A DNA stretch of 64,000 nucleotides, taken from contig CAKJVC010000105.1 of the NCBI GenBank assembly GCA_918026815.1, positions 105,431 to 169,430 of the forward strand, given 5' to 3'. Under the pieces are notes generated by a model that worked only from the letters and a program-made list of their open reading frames with translations, was not told where the DNA came from and searched no databases. The stretch comes from Chalara sp. BL73 (taxonomy: Eukaryota; Ascomycota; Leotiomycetes; Helotiales). The position numbers were made by a program, and so were the translations under genes. This document shows positions 21,409 to 32,768 of the stretch, one piece after another (the first letter of the stretch is position 1; every line of letters begins with the position of its first letter).

Positions 21409-21618
21409 AGGGGTTGCTGGAAAAGGATTTGGGAACTGTACAATACAATGATACTAAGGATGTCAATGAACGCACCACTTTTGTATAATACATCAATTGT
21501 TTTCCCATAAAGACGTTACGCCTCATGTTTGCTTCCGATGTTAACCTCTTCATTTCCTTTGTGGTATTTCTGATCCGCCCATCCCCCTCGACTTGAGCGC
21601 CGCTTCAACAAGGGTGTC

Positions 21619-22129
21619 AGCCAGTATTATATCGGAAACCTCCTTATATCGGACAGATAGCATGGAACGCTCGATTTTTGGCTGGGTATATCGGAATCCC
21701 CGCCGAATAGGTTCACAAACAGAAAGTAGAAGAAAGCGCCATAGTCCTTCTAACGAAGAGAAATACACTTTACGTGCGTGGTATTTTGACCCAAATTATT
21801 TCGGAAACGGATCTCACGGCAGTGACGGCACTAAAACTTTCAAAGATTATAGCAATTGGTAGAAAGCAAGTACAATTTGAGTGGAAAAGTGCTAAGCAGG
21901 CTGATTTTAGAGCTTATTTTTCTAAAGCTAAAAATTAGGAAAAGATAGTAATGCCTTTAGTCATTTAGTTTGTTGAACTGCAGACAATTTTGGTGTATTT
22001 ACTACTGAGGATAGCTTCAAGGAATCAATATATTGTTGCTTACATAATACCTCTTTACATCGGAAACCTCTATATATCGGAATATAGGCATGGAACCGAG
22101 AGTTCCGAAATATCCAGGTTCGACTGTAG
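21619..22129. mobile_element. Decayed pogo/mariner-type MITE or solo remnant
   Basis: Copies of CGGAAACCTC(C)TTATATCGG lie near both ends and a GGTTCGACTGTA terminus at the right. The interior has no transposase. The ends are too diverged to define target sites. Confidence 0.35.
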
Positions 22130-22649
22130 GAGCGATGACGTTCATCAACGTCGATCTTTCAACTTCGTCGAATAGCGCACCTGTAACGTCCCTTTACTTC
22201 GATGAGGGAGAGCAGCATGAATCTCTGGACGGCGCACTGTCTGACGCTGCAACAGTGCCCGACACATCCCGGTATCTAGAGCGACTGATTCAGGTTCTCC
22301 GAGGTCGGACGTAGTATCTTGTCTCCGCCCCCGGTGTTGTGCATGCGGCAGCAATTCCTGAGAAAATGTGAGACAATATACGACTTTCGTTCCGACGGTC
22401 TTCAGTGTAAAGTAGCCATGGATAGGCATCTCTTCGCTCCAGTGAAAGCACTAGTGATATCACGATATATTGACCCCTAAAATCAAATACTATACACCAC
22501 GCAATATGAGATTTGAAAATTGTATACGTATCACGGCCAAATTTGCAATATCATATTATATCATACTATACTGTGATATACTACGATATCGACCTAAATT
22601 GAAGCTATTCCCAATTAGTAATACGTGATGAACTATCTCGAGATCTTAC

Positions 22650-23640
22650 CTAGATTTGCTCTACTAATACTCCAAGATCCTTTTCAAGCTCGTCGTGAGT
22701 AAAGCTATCAACGCCCATCCACTGTTTAAGCTTTTCTAATGAAGCTACAGTTCCTATATTAAGGCGATTCCGTCGATCTTCAATTTTGCGCTGGAAAACG
22801 CTCTTTCAGCGTCAGTCGACATCGCGGGTATTCCTAGAATATCAATAGCCATTTGTGATAGGTTTGGCCATTGATTTCGGTGCGCTAGCCACCAAGCTCG
22901 AGGGTCAAAGCTATCTCCAAAAGCTACTTGATGGATAGGAAGAGAAAGGTAATTCTGTAGCTCGTCATCCTGATTTCGATATCCTGATCGACGGCGCTTT
23001 TGTAAATGAGCTACAAACGCGTTTTGAGAGAGTTCCTCGACGTCAGCAAAGCTAGGAGCTGTAGATCTAGCTCGAGGAGCTACTGATTGTCGATTAGCAC
23101 CAAATATGTATTGGGATCATTAAATGCTTACTTTTATCCTTGTATTCCACTTTCCAGTATTGCTCGATTCTGTCTTTTATAGAAATCAACCATTGCGGCT
23201 GATGAGCCCAAGCTTCCTCAAAATAAGCCCAATTTTGAGTAGGATCTAGCACAACACCAAGAGCGTAGGCTGGAGATTCATCCGTAAGAATGTAATACTT
23301 ATTAAGCTTCTCCCAGCCAGAGTTGATCGACGCTGAAAGGAAAGCGTTATCCTTATGGCGTTCTTTGCCGTTCTCAAAACACTCCATCACGAACTCCTAA
23401 TTAGGTAGCCATCTCTCAATAGTACCCTTATGTGATTCCGTAAATAAAGTAGCATCTTCGAGAGGTTGAAGGAACTCTACAATACGCTCCAATTCAACGT
23501 AATCGTCGCTGGTGATTCGATCAGGAAGGGAAACTGCGCTAGGGTGCTTTTTGTAAAACTTGGGCAAAGCATCGCGAATACAAGGTGATAAAGTCGATTT
23601 GATCGTTCTTAAAAGAGAGTGCCACCTAAGTAAAGATAGT
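22650..23640 (-). pseudogene. hAT transposase C-terminal half, inactivated
   Basis: Minus-strand reading from about 23640 gives RWHSLLRTIKSTLSP, then SINSGWEKLNKYYILTDESPAY, then WWLAHRNQWPNLSQMAIDILGIPAMSTDAERAFSSAK and RRNRLNIGTVASLE, ending at a stop at 22650. This is the core and dimerisation region of a hAT transposase, distinct in sequence from the copy at 9601. It has an in-frame TAG near 23400 (C-to-T from Gln) and at least one frame change near 23090. The BED finger and N-terminal half are missing. AT-rich GATATCACGATATA motifs at about 22455-22585 and a partly matching inverse near 23700 may be its ends. Confidence 0.7.
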
Positions 23641-23727
23641 GCTAATTAGTAAAGTTCGTACTAATAATGCAAAAGCTATTGTAAAGCAAATAATTACCTT
23701 GTAACGTATCACGGCATATCACCCATC

Positions 23728-24110
23728 GTGCCCACGGAACTCGAGATGCAACACTGGCGACGGAAAAGCCCTCTGGCTACTGGTAAATTCTCGTCAGTAG
23801 ATTCTAAAACTAGCGCCCATCGGGCCAGTACGTCCTCATCGAGGCCATGGACAAGCTTCAAGGATGGGAAATCCAGATACGATGGATCCCAGCACATGTC
23901 GGAGCCAGGCAACGAAGCCGCCGACCAAGCATCCAAGGAAGCTGCTCAGGGCAACTCAAATGAGCCAGCATTTAATGAACCCCAATCAGAATCTACCCCC
24001 CCGGCGGAACCTGATGGCAACGACGAAGTCCATCATCCATCGGACGATGAAAAACGAATGGGAGCTCTCGTGGAAATCAGCCAAACACGGTAGTCGAGCC
24101 TCACGTTTCA
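23728..24110 (+). pseudogene. LINE RNase H fragment
   Basis: In two frames joined by a frameshift near 23900 the + strand reads [17 protein letters not shown] then [15 protein letters not shown], the C-terminal His/Asp part of a Tad/I-clade LINE RNase H domain. Nothing else of the element is present next to it. Confidence 0.65.
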
Positions 24111-24299
24111 CCAAAGGTGAGTCGTCCAGCTTTGCCTGTTCCCTGATTGTCTTCCTTGCTTCTGTTCCTTCGTCGGCTGTACGAGGTGGTGGGGGGAAGA
24201 ATGAGCATGCATTTCGATGTGCGGCTTTGCTTTGGTACAGGACTTTGGTTACAGTACAACATCCGCTCTGTAGCCCTCCATAGACAACGCCAAGTCTAA

Positions 24300-24664
24300 C
24301 TAACCCAGCGCCGCAAGAATCTTTCTGTTTCCCCCGCTTGCACTAATTGCAGCACCGTTGACCCATCTACCCTCCTCGCTAGCTAGAAAGCCAACAATAT
24401 ACGCAATATCGTCCGGAAGACCAACCCTATCGGCAGCAGAAGTTTCTTCAAGCTGTCCCTTTAGAAATTCTGGCCCTAGCGCATCTTTGGCTTGTGCAAA
24501 TGCATCAGTAGCCGTTAGGCCAACGATGATGCTATTGAATGTCGCCCCTTTCTCCTTAGCAAGGCTGCCTGCGAAGCTCGGCCAATTCCCCTGGATCCCC
24601 CGGTCACTATGGCTGTTTTCCCAGCCAAAGACCATGGCTCCTTCGAAGAAAGAAGTTCAGACAT
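24300..24664 (-). pseudogene. Short-chain dehydrogenase/reductase with internal deletion
   Basis: The start MSELLSSKEPWSLAGKTAIVTGGSRGIGR gives the nucleotide-binding Rossmann motif (TGGSRGIG). The sequence then jumps, with a change of frame near 24585, to the late SDR region FAGSLAKEKGATFNSIIVGLTATDAF and the C-terminus IAYIVGFLASEEGRWVNGAAISASGG. Roughly 120-130 residues are gone, including the catalytic Ser and Tyr-x3-Lys, against a usual length near 250. Non-functional. Confidence 0.75.
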
Positions 24665-25388
24665 CTTGGTATTTAAGAGAAAAGTAAGAATCGAGTGAGT
24701 TGGCTGAAGGAAGAAGACTGGTGCTGGTGGCGGATTCAATTTGTGTTTATTTATTTATATAGTGCCACTTCTCGCGAAGTGCCGCGCAAGCAACAAACTA
24801 TAAATTATGCCATGCTTACAAATATTTATGAGGAAAACTCCATAATAATGTCATAAGATAGTAACCTCAAGCTCGTATGACTGTATGAATCTCAACAAAC
24901 GGAACCGGATTCGGGTCGTGTTGCAATCCGCGGTCCTGCTCCGACACTACAAACTTAATAAGAGCTTAGCATGGGAGTTTATCGTCCAGCATAAGTGTAT
25001 TAGTGGGGTCCATTGTACTATTAGTCTGTTGCAAACTTTCTTTCTTTCACAGCCCCTGAAGCTTTTCAGCCGAAACTCGGCCGAGTGCCCGGCTATGGTA
25101 TGAGCGAGAGAGAGAGGTTGTGTTTGTGCAGTTGAAACTTACTGCAACTTGTTGAAAGGGCCCAGCGTGGCGTTTCGGCCTTCTGCCCTTCCTCAACGAT
25201 TATTCTCCGCCGCAAAGTCGGCCGTACGGCCGGATCTCGGATTCTCGCTCATCCGGTAGCGCCCTGCCAGCCCCTCAGATGTTTTGTCTATGTATTGTCC
25301 AGGCAGGTTGGGTTTCAATACACTTACCACCCTGGTAGGTTTATAATTTGCTTAGTCAGCAGTTTTCAAAACCTACCACCCCCCAACC
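24665..25388. other. Intergenic, nothing recognised
   Basis: Between the SDR relic and the tandem repeat upstream of the DPP III relic. No coding, RNA or repeat signal that I can support. Confidence 0.4.
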
Positions 25389-25495
25389 ACTGTAAGCCCT
25401 GTAAATACAGGGACGCTACAGGCACATGACACACTGTAGGCGCTATAAGTACAGGGGACGCTACAGGCACAGGAAACACTGTAAGCGCTGTAATG
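25389..25495 (+). repeat. Imperfect tandem repeat, about 43 bp x 2.5
   Basis: Units begin CACTGTAAGCCCTGTAAATA, CACTGTAGGCGCTATAAGTA and CACTGTAAGCGCTGTAATGG, each followed (in the complete ones) by CAGGGGACGCTACAGGCACA-like sequence. The array ends where DPP III similarity begins. Confidence 0.65.
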
Positions 25496-27729
25496 GCAGC
25501 AAAATTCTTATGAGGCAGGTCTCGCCTGAAGGGCCGGCTCTTTTCGATTTCATTATGTCCCTCTATAGAACCTGCGCTGGTCACTGGAGTCAGTTAGCTG
25601 AGGACACTGGTATTGAGGCTAGTGAACTTGATGCTTTCCTCGACTATTCTGCCCAGTTCTTGTGCAATATGGGTAATTACTACGTACGTGACTTGTATTT
25701 GTTCCCAATATGCCTGAGCCTGGAAACCAATCTCGCATTAGGGCTCTGGAGATCAAAAATTTGTTCCAAAAATCTCAAAAAGCAGCCTACGAAAGTTATG
25801 CACTCGCTCAACCGAAGCGAATGCAATTCTAGATGATATTCTAGAACCCATGTTCAGTATACCACCGTATGCTATCGGCTATCCGGACCGTAAAAATCAA
25901 TCAAACTATTATATAGGGGAGAGAATTACCCAGCAAGAGATAGCTCAGGTTTCAAAGGTGATGGAGGAGCACAGAATTGAACCCGAAAATACACGGCTAA
26001 GGAAGCTTTGGGAAGGCTCACAGTTGATCTTTGAAATTCTCCAGGCTTCTGAGGAAACGGATCCGTACTCTCGAGAGCTAGAATTAACAGGGCTTGACGC
26101 AAAAGTTCGTATAGTTCGGGGAGATCACGCTGCCGAGATGTCTAAGATCTGCTCTAGCCTTCAGGCAGCAAAATCTTACGCATCTAATGTTAAAGAGACG
26201 AAAATTATCAGCGACCTGGTCGAATCTTTTCTCACGGGTAGCATAAATGCGTATCGTAATGCCCTGAGGGAATGGATCACGGATGTATCCCCAGCGATCG
26301 AAACAATATTGGGATTTATAGAGCCAATAAGAGATCCCCAAGGAACTCGAGCAGAGTGGGAGGGAGTTATATGCATATCTGACGCTGAAGAATCCGCAAA
26401 ATTGAAGGAGCTTGTCAACAATTCGACTAAATACGTGTGTATGCTTCCTTGGGCCGTTGAAGGGGTCAATAATGGCAAGGGTCCTTTTGAACCAAGTCGC
26501 TTCGAGGCGCCAGACTTTGCAATTGTCCATGGTGAGAATTTACTTGGATTTCTAGCATTACATAGGGACGTAATAAGACTAATAACGACTATAGCACTTA
26601 CATTCTGTTCGAGCTGTGTCTGGGATGCTGTCAATCTACCTAACGTAATTACTTATTTCTCTTAATATGGTTTTATCTAATAGGAAGACTTAGTATCTCG
26701 ATATCAGACAGGCTTGCGGCTCTAAAAATCTAATGTTCGCTAATCGTATGAACACATACAACAATCCCGCCTACACATGCCCATTTGTCGACCCTTCGGA
26801 TTGGGATGAGTTTAGAAATTGTTTTCATCTGATTCGCTTTGTTATGAACGCGATCCACGAGCTTCTTGGTCATGGCACTGGGAAACTCTTGTGTGAGACT
26901 TCACCTGGAGAGTTCAACTTTGACTATAATTACGACCGTCGTCCTATAAATCCGCTTACTGGCCAACCGGTTGACAGTTGGTATCATCCCGGTCAGACTT
27001 GGCCTAGTCTGGGTGGCAAGCTTGCCAATACCATAGAAGAATGCAGAGCTAACCTTGTATCATTTTTTCTTGGAGACAATCGAGATTTGCTGTCTACATT
27101 TGGCTATAATGACTCAAGTAACCCTACAGCAGACGACTGTAAGTTGAATTTTTGACCAGCGGCAAGATGATGCTCATCTCCAATAGTTATATACTTTACA
27201 TATCTCTTCATTGCTGTGGAAGGGGTTCTTGGGCTTCAATTCTACAATACTGAGAGCAAGTCTTGGGGCCAGCCTCACAGAAGGGTAAGTTTGCGGGTTC
27301 CATGGATTCATGTACTTACTAAGACGCAACGCACATGTACAGGCAAACTTTGCTATTCTCAAACATCTACACCTCGATGGAGGTGGTGTTGTTTCTGTGA
27401 ATCATGACTTAAAACGCAAGACCCTCCATGTTCGAGTAGATCGAGACAAAATCTTTTCGCATGGAAAACCTGCGATTGGCCGTATGATGACGAAAATTCA
27501 CATTTGGCGCTGTATTGCCGACATAAAATCTTGCAGGGACCTCTATGAGCCTCTCACTACAGTCGAAGGAGTTTATGAGGAGTGGAGACAGATCGCGGTC
27601 GAGCACCCAGAGCCACAAGCGATGTTCGTACAGGCAAATACATTTTTGATTGGAGATGAGGTGCATATAAAAGTATACGACCAGACAAATGAGGGCATAA
27701 TTCAATCTTTTGCTGAACGAGATTGTTGA
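25496..27729 (+). pseudogene. dpp3: Dipeptidyl peptidase III, truncated and frameshifted
   Basis: A clear DPP III (M49 zinc exopeptidase that removes N-terminal dipeptides). It has RQVSPEGPALFDFIMSLYR near the start, EPMFSIPPYAIGYPD, the zinc motif HELLGH at about 26856-26873, the third ligand region EECRAN at about 27038, and the C-terminus to AERDC at 27729. Introns at about 26645-26681, 27139-27186 and 27286-27343 are plausible. The first about 60 residues of the family are missing, replaced by the tandem repeat upstream. Frame changes near 25690 and 25815, and poor continuity around 26550 and 26690, indicate a pseudogene although the zinc ligands survive. Total length would otherwise be near the usual 700 residues. 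Confidence 0.8.
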
Positions 27730-28520
27730 AAGCTCTAAAGTAAAGTAATTAGTTCTATATAAGCAGTCGATTGCCACAACCGCTGACTTGAGTAGCTACG
27801 TTACTTTGTAGCAGTAACCCAGCGCTATTGCTGGGTAAGGGCAATTTAGACCCCACAAGATATAATGGAGCTTTCTTAAAGTCAATCCTTGGTTTTACTA
27901 AAGGGTAGAACAAGCGTAATGAATACATGTTCAGAAAGAGACCAAACTGTCATGGGTGCCAATACACTATGGCGCTGGCGCACCTTCAACCCCTTGTTGG
28001 CGCTATACCAAGCACCCATAAAAGGACCATGGGGAACGCTACATGCTCAACCCTCCTACTTTGCTTTCCGCTTCCATAGCTCCATAATTCTATTATTCTG
28101 AGTTTTACTTGTATTACTTCTATTCGTTGCTACTATTTTACATACTGTGACATTATAATAGAACGTATTATACTACTTTACTTCCAAAAATATAACTTTT
28201 ACGTTTCCACACGTTTTGCAAACTTCTAACGGTTTAAATTCGTGCTGTAGCTAGTTCTAGCTTTAATTGTGCTAAAGATTCGGAATATTCGTAAAACGGA
28301 AATTATATTATTATATTGCAAACTCTACTAGAAAAGAAATTTTCTTAAATTTAACAGGCCTTAAATTAATTAATAATATTGAAAATCGCTATACTATACT
28401 TACATTTGCTGTTTCCGTTAATATTTTAAACACTTCGATAGCGCGTAAAAGTTCACTTAACAAATTTAAACATTTTAACTACTTTAAAAACTTAGCACGA
28501 AAAAATATTTTAGGTTTTCT
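27730..28520. other. AT-rich intergenic region
   Basis: Increasingly AT-rich toward 28500, with no supported gene. It forms the left edge of the 28.5-47.2 kb island. Confidence 0.5.
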
Positions 28521-28534
28521 TTTTTTAACAAAAG

Positions 28535-28720
28535 TGTCGAGGGGCGGGCGGGCCAGCGGGCCCCCCCGGGCCACTTCGGCGACGGTGACGGCGACGCCCC
28601 GCCCCCCCCGGGCGCCGGCCCCTCCTTCCCCCTTCTCGCCGCGACCCACGCCGGCCGGCCTGGAATCAGGGCCCCGCCGTCGCCGGCGCGCGCGGCGAGG
28701 TCGTCGTCGCTCAGGTGGCG
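28535..28720. other. Extremely GC-rich block
   Basis: About 185 bases of nearly pure G/C with many CG dinucleotides and C runs, starting abruptly after a T-rich stretch. Open frames in it are an effect of composition. It could be a CpG-rich upstream region of the gene at 29229 or foreign DNA. Not recognised. Confidence 0.5.
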
Positions 28721-28946
28721 CTAGGCCCAACCAGGTAAACGTAGACATCACGTGACCAACCCCCTCCGGCGGCATGGTCGAATTGCTTGCAGCTTACCCG
28801 CGACCGCATGCCGCGTGTGCAAGAGCGGCGGCGCGTGCTCGCTGCTGCAAAACCCGGCGGCGGAACGTAGCTGTCGCGACATACAAGCGCTGCCCACTGC
28901 CAAAGTCGCGCTAGTCCCAAAAGCGTAAACGTAGACATCATGTGAC
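28715..28946 (+). promoter_or_regulatory. Direct repeat of a GCGCTAG / TAAACGTAGACATCAYGTGACC module upstream of the 1179-aa gene
   Basis: The module GCGCTAG, about 15 bases, then GTAAACGTAGACATCA and YGTGACC occurs at about 28717-28757 and again at about 28905-28946, 188 bases apart, 280-470 bases before the start codon at 29229. A third, more diverged copy lies at 43255-43304, about 240 bases upstream of the minus-strand RING gene. It includes a CACGTG/CATGTG core. A shared promoter element or an element end (inference). Confidence 0.55.
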
Positions 28947-28997
28947 CCGCTTTTCTACGCTGTCTGCTGGCCAGTCTGTGAGCAGGTTGTGCCAAAG

Positions 28998-29088
28998 TTT
29001 CCCCCTTTGTTGAACGTGTTCGAGAGCAGCTGGGCTAATAGGTAAAAGTTACGCCTGGTTGAACACGTTCAACAAGGGGGGGGGGAAA
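28998..29088. repeat. Hairpin element A
   Basis: Two palindromes TTGAACGTGTTC and TTGAACACGTTCAA in inverted arrangement, 39 bases apart. The outer flanks TTTCCCCC and GGGGGAAA also pair. Located between the GC-rich block and the 1179-aa gene. Confidence 0.75.
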
Positions 29089-29228
29089 AAATATAATGGT
29101 GTAAAAACTGCGTTTATGTAAGCGCGCCGTGTAGGAAGCGCAAAAGCAAATACAGAAAAACGAAGCATGCGCTTTCGAGATTATTTGGATAAAGGAGCCA
29201 TGCCAGGGCCATTATCGCTTTTATTTCA

Positions 29229-32200
29229 ATGCCTCGTCGTAAGCTGTCTCCAAGATCAAGACGTGCTGCGGCCACGGCGCGCACAAATCGATGGCGGCAG
29301 CGGGTTGCGACGCAGCAAAACCAAAACAGACAGCCTGGGCAGTTTTTGAATACCCTACCACGTAGCCAACAAGCAAAAGTTCCGACAAACGAGCATAGTA
29401 GGAACTCGGAGACAGCTCAGCCAAATACTCAAAGCGCCGCGGAACGGGTTGGCTCAGCTGTGGCCAGCGCCGAAGTTCGGCCATGTATTAGCGGACCTCC
29501 AAGCCTGGATCAGGATGGAAGCAGCCGGCAACCATCTGTTGTAGGATCCAGGCGATCTAGTCGGCAAAGCTCAAGCCGAGCCCACAGCCGGATCAGCGAC
29601 TACTATCGCGTCTCGAAGTCGGCGTCTCCTTTGGCGGCACAAACTGCTGGCCGCCAGCGAAGCAAAGCACCATCTCTAACACCACAACGCGCAAGCGGCG
29701 AAAGCGCAGCTAGCTTTGCTATTATTATCGACTATAATGCGTCTCTACACCGTACCCAAACTCTAAGCGACTTCAGTAGCTATACTTTAAACGATCAGGA
29801 CGTCGACGAAAGCGACGATGCCGCCGCTCAAGAGCAACTTCTTCAAGAAGAACGCACGCTTGACATCGCAACTCAGCTAGGTCAGCATTTGCTCCGGTTT
29901 CGCGGGTGCGAGCTCGAAGCGCACGGCCGGGCACAAGATCGCCACTTTCAGGACCTGCGTCGACTTACCAACCACTATTCGTTGGCCGACCTTCAGCTCT
30001 TTACCGGGCAAGTGCCCAACGTGCTTGGATCTTCCACGCTTTTGCAGCACAACAGCCCTGAGCTGACGCAGCCCATTGACTGGGCCCGCATTTTTGAAGG
30101 CAACCATGCAGAAGCCGATGAAGGGGAAGAGGAGGAAGACGAAGCGCGAATCCATGTTTGTCTTTATAAGTCAGGGCAAACCCACCGCCCCATGGTCATC
30201 CAGTACGATGTTGACAGCGTGCTGGGGTACGCTAGTAGCCTTGCATTTGCAAAGCAAGGGCTGATGGTAAACCTGGCGCCCCAATTCCACTCTAACCTCC
30301 GGACCAACCTGCACCTTTTTACCTACGTTACTCACGATACCCCGCGAGGGCCTCAACGGCTCCGGGTCAAGCTGCACCAAGTACCTCATTACTGCCTTGG
30401 CTATTTAAGCCAACAAGCACATACCCAGGTTTGTGTCTTCTTCCCGCGGCAATGGGACAAGCACAAGCAGACCAACTTCCCTGGGCAAGGCCTAGACGGC
30501 GAAAAGCACAAGCTGCTGCGGGTATGGACCGATGAAATCCTACTCCCGGCGATCGCCCGTTACGCTACCTCTGACATTGGCCAACATATGCCTTCTTCGT
30601 GGCGGCAGGCCCGCTTAAACGCCCGAGCTCACTACAGCGAAGCGAATACGCGGCAGTCCAACATGAGCTATCAGCGGATGCTTTATTCTGATTTGCAGCC
30701 CGACACCCTGGATCTGATCTGGCGCGATATACAGGATCGCCTTGGCGCGCCGGAATATGCTATATACCAAGGCGCGTATCTCTTCTTTTCTAGCAAAAAT
30801 ACCAAAGTTAAGTACAAAGCCGCTACGCTGGCCGGGATGTGGGAGAAGTTCGGTGCAGTGCTGTATGCTGCACTTGACTTTCGGTATCTTAACAAAGACC
30901 GAATTTGGCTTGACCTGGGCAAGGAAACCGCATGCGCGGACTGGTGCTTGCCACAGCAGGACCTGTCGCCCAACCAGGCGCCCGCTACATATTTGATGCG
31001 ATCTTGCTGTATCGAGGCTTTTTACCAGTGGTCGCATTTCGGAGAGCCTTCATCACGAGCCAAAAAGACTGTGTATGTGCCGGCGATGCTTGGTGAAACC
31101 TATGATGTAACTGTAGAAATGTCCCCTAACTCTATGAAGCGAAGCGAGGGTTGGATATTCTACCAGATGTACAACAGCTATAAGGAAATGACAGATGTTG
31201 CCAAAACAAAGCCATTTCGGAGCCCGTATTTGAAGCAGCTTGCCTGGGACGCCAAAGTGCGCGGCATGATCGAGCAAGCCGGCGGCCGCCCCGTTATCAG
31301 CGCCGCTCGAGTTCGGGCAAATTATAGCAACAGCAAAACTAGACTGGCCGGGGCGCTTTCTGATGGCCGCAAAAAGTCGTATGGCGTCCGCGAAGAGCAT
31401 CGTATTTCTCTTACCTTTTTCCATCGGATGCAAGACGGCCTTATAGCGGCTGGTAACTGGGAGCAGCAACCAAGTCAGAATGCTACCCCGCATCCGTTTT
31501 GGGAGCTCCCGAGCAGCTTATTTACCGCATTTTTGGAATACAATGCGAACAAGTTCCTTTACGCTATTGAAAAAGCCCTGGCTTTGGCCGCGGATGGCTT
31601 GATCAGCTACGAGCGCTGCAAAATTATTGCCATGCTTCTCGACGCGGTCAAGTACTGTTACGACACGTCTCCCCTGTCCCGCGAAAGCGGCTTATGGAAG
31701 GACCGGTACCGGGTCAACGAAACCGGTCCTTTTAGGCAGGGGGTTGGGCTCCAGCAAACGATTCATGAATCGGGCTATGGCTGGCTCTTGCCCAAGGTTG
31801 ACTGGCAGCAGCTGGTATTCCGGCCTGAGCTTACGCAAGAGATTCGGTACAACGAGACCGCTTTATACGATACGTATCGAAAGCGGTGGGCGGCAGTGAA
31901 AAACGTGAAAGACGATTTTCAGCGGCTTGAGGTCGCTCACGGGTGGTTCGGCTTATATTGTGCCAACCCGCCGCTGGCAGATTGCGTGCTCGAGTTTATT
32001 ATTACTCTTGTTATTCACCGCTTTCGCAAAGACGTTTTTCAAGCTATCAAAAAAGATATTCGACCCGAGTATCAAGAGGCAGCGTTAGCGGGCAGGGTTA
32101 TGCTTTGCAAAACGTCGTTGGAGTCTGTCCTTTTGCCGGGGGAAACCGAGGCTGACCGCCCCTTATACATTGTCGAGGCGAACCGAGCGAAAATCCGCAC

Positions 32201-32768
32201 TCTTACGCAGCTGGTGGACTTTTTATGGGACTTCGACGATGGCCACCAACGCACTCAGTGGGCAGATCGCAGTTACCGTGTACTTTACCAGCGAGCACTT
32301 CAAATTACGCGAATTCATCACGGCGTTGATCAGGCGAAGCTGCTCGGCGATATAGTCAAACGACTGTTTATTGCTACTAATTGGATCGTTCCTTACCCAA
32401 CCGAAACTAAGTTCTTTCGGCGAGGCAGCGGCAACAAGCGCTATTGGATGTCGATTTGCCACCAAGACTGGGTCGATCGTCCTTCCACCGAAACTATTCC
32501 CCTGATCGAGCTGCTGGCTTCCACACTGGATGGCAAACGAAGCTCACAACACTACTTACCCGGCGCGATCATCCCTGCGCGTTCGCGCCGAGTCTCCGAG
32601 TATACGAGTGGCCGGTGGACCCTGTACGAAACTACGTTCCCCTGTGTAATGAGCGCTATTCCTGGCGAGAGCGAGTTTTTGGGGAATCAAGCCGACGTAG
32701 ATATGACCGAGCTAGGCAAAATGTTCGCGCGAGAGTGGCAACGAGACGAGGATCAAGTTAACGAGTAG
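29229..32768 (+). CDS. Large intronless protein of unknown family (1179 aa)
   Basis: One open frame with GC-rich codon use, unlike the AT-rich DNA on either side. Residues 1-165 are basic and Arg/Ser/Gln-rich, probably disordered (RRKLSPRSRRAAAT.., SRRSSRQSSSRAHSR). An acidic patch EGEEEEDEA lies near residue 300. The remainder, about 310-1179, looks like a well-folded alpha-rich protein with many Trp and Tyr (CADWCLPQQDL, YLMRSCCIEAFYQWSHFG, TFFHRMQDGL, FIITLVIHRFRKDVF). I recognise no catalytic motif or domain. After the stop an AATAAA at 32879 is followed 11 bases later by 17 A in the genome, as in a reverse-transcribed mRNA copy. Upstream are two copies of a shared module and a hairpin element. 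It could be a replication or mobility protein of the island (inference only). Confidence 0.75.
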   Translation: MPRRKLSPRSRRAAATARTNRWRQRVATQQNQNRQPGQFLNTLPRSQQAKVPTNEHSRNSETAQPNTQSAAERVGSAVASAEVRPCISGPPSLDQDGSSRQPSVVGSRRSSRQSSSRAHSRISDYYRVSKSASPLAAQTAGRQRSKAPSLTPQRASGESAASFAIIIDYNASLHRTQTLSDFSSYTLNDQDVDESDDAAAQEQLLQEERTLDIATQLGQHLLRFRGCELEAHGRAQDRHFQDLRRLTNHYSLADLQLFTGQVPNVLGSSTLLQHNSPELTQPIDWARIFEGNHAEADEGEEEEDEARIHVCLYKSGQTHRPMVIQYDVDSVLGYASSLAFAKQGLMVNLAPQFHSNLRTNLHLFTYVTHDTPRGPQRLRVKLHQVPHYCLGYLSQQAHTQVCVFFPRQWDKHKQTNFPGQGLDGEKHKLLRVWTDEILLPAIARYATSDIGQHMPSSWRQARLNARAHYSEANTRQSNMSYQRMLYSDLQPDTLDLIWRDIQDRLGAPEYAIYQGAYLFFSSKNTKVKYKAATLAGMWEKFGAVLYAALDFRYLNKDRIWLDLGKETACADWCLPQQDLSPNQAPATYLMRSCCIEAFYQWSHFGEPSSRAKKTVYVPAMLGETYDVTVEMSPNSMKRSEGWIFYQMYNSYKEMTDVAKTKPFRSPYLKQLAWDAKVRGMIEQAGGRPVISAARVRANYSNSKTRLAGALSDGRKKSYGVREEHRISLTFFHRMQDGLIAAGNWEQQPSQNATPHPFWELPSSLFTAFLEYNANKFLYAIEKALALAADGLISYERCKIIAMLLDAVKYCYDTSPLSRESGLWKDRYRVNETGPFRQGVGLQQTIHESGYGWLLPKVDWQQLVFRPELTQEIRYNETALYDTYRKRWAAVKNVKDDFQRLEVAHGWFGLYCANPPLADCVLEFIITLVIHRFRKDVFQAIKKDIRPEYQEAALAGRVMLCKTSLESVLLPGETEADRPLYIVEANRAKIRTLTQLVDFLWDFDDGHQRTQWADRSYRVLYQRALQITRIHHGVDQAKLLGDIVKRLFIATNWIVPYPTETKFFRRGSGNKRYWMSICHQDWVDRPSTETIPLIELLASTLDGKRSSQHYLPGAIIPARSRRVSEYTSGRWTLYETTFPCVMSAIPGESEFLGNQADVDMTELGKMFAREWQRDEDQVNE

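Larger units (their letters stand above)
21240..22439. other. Non-coding, poly-G run and MITE-like remnants
   Basis: Contains 21 consecutive G at 21388-21408, followed by diverged copies of a TATATCGGAAACCTC motif at about 21628-21655 and 22055-22080. The right boundary CCAGGTTCGACTGTA near 22115-22129 resembles a pogo/mariner MITE end. No credible gene was seen. Confidence 0.45.

Noticed and set aside
27780..28130. Possible tRNA or other small RNA in the short stem-like sequences
   Set aside because: No cloverleaf with conserved B box could be drawn.
28479..28995. Open frames on both strands over the GC-rich block
   Set aside because: Arg/Ala/Gly-rich translations arise from composition; frames overlap on both strands and have no motif.
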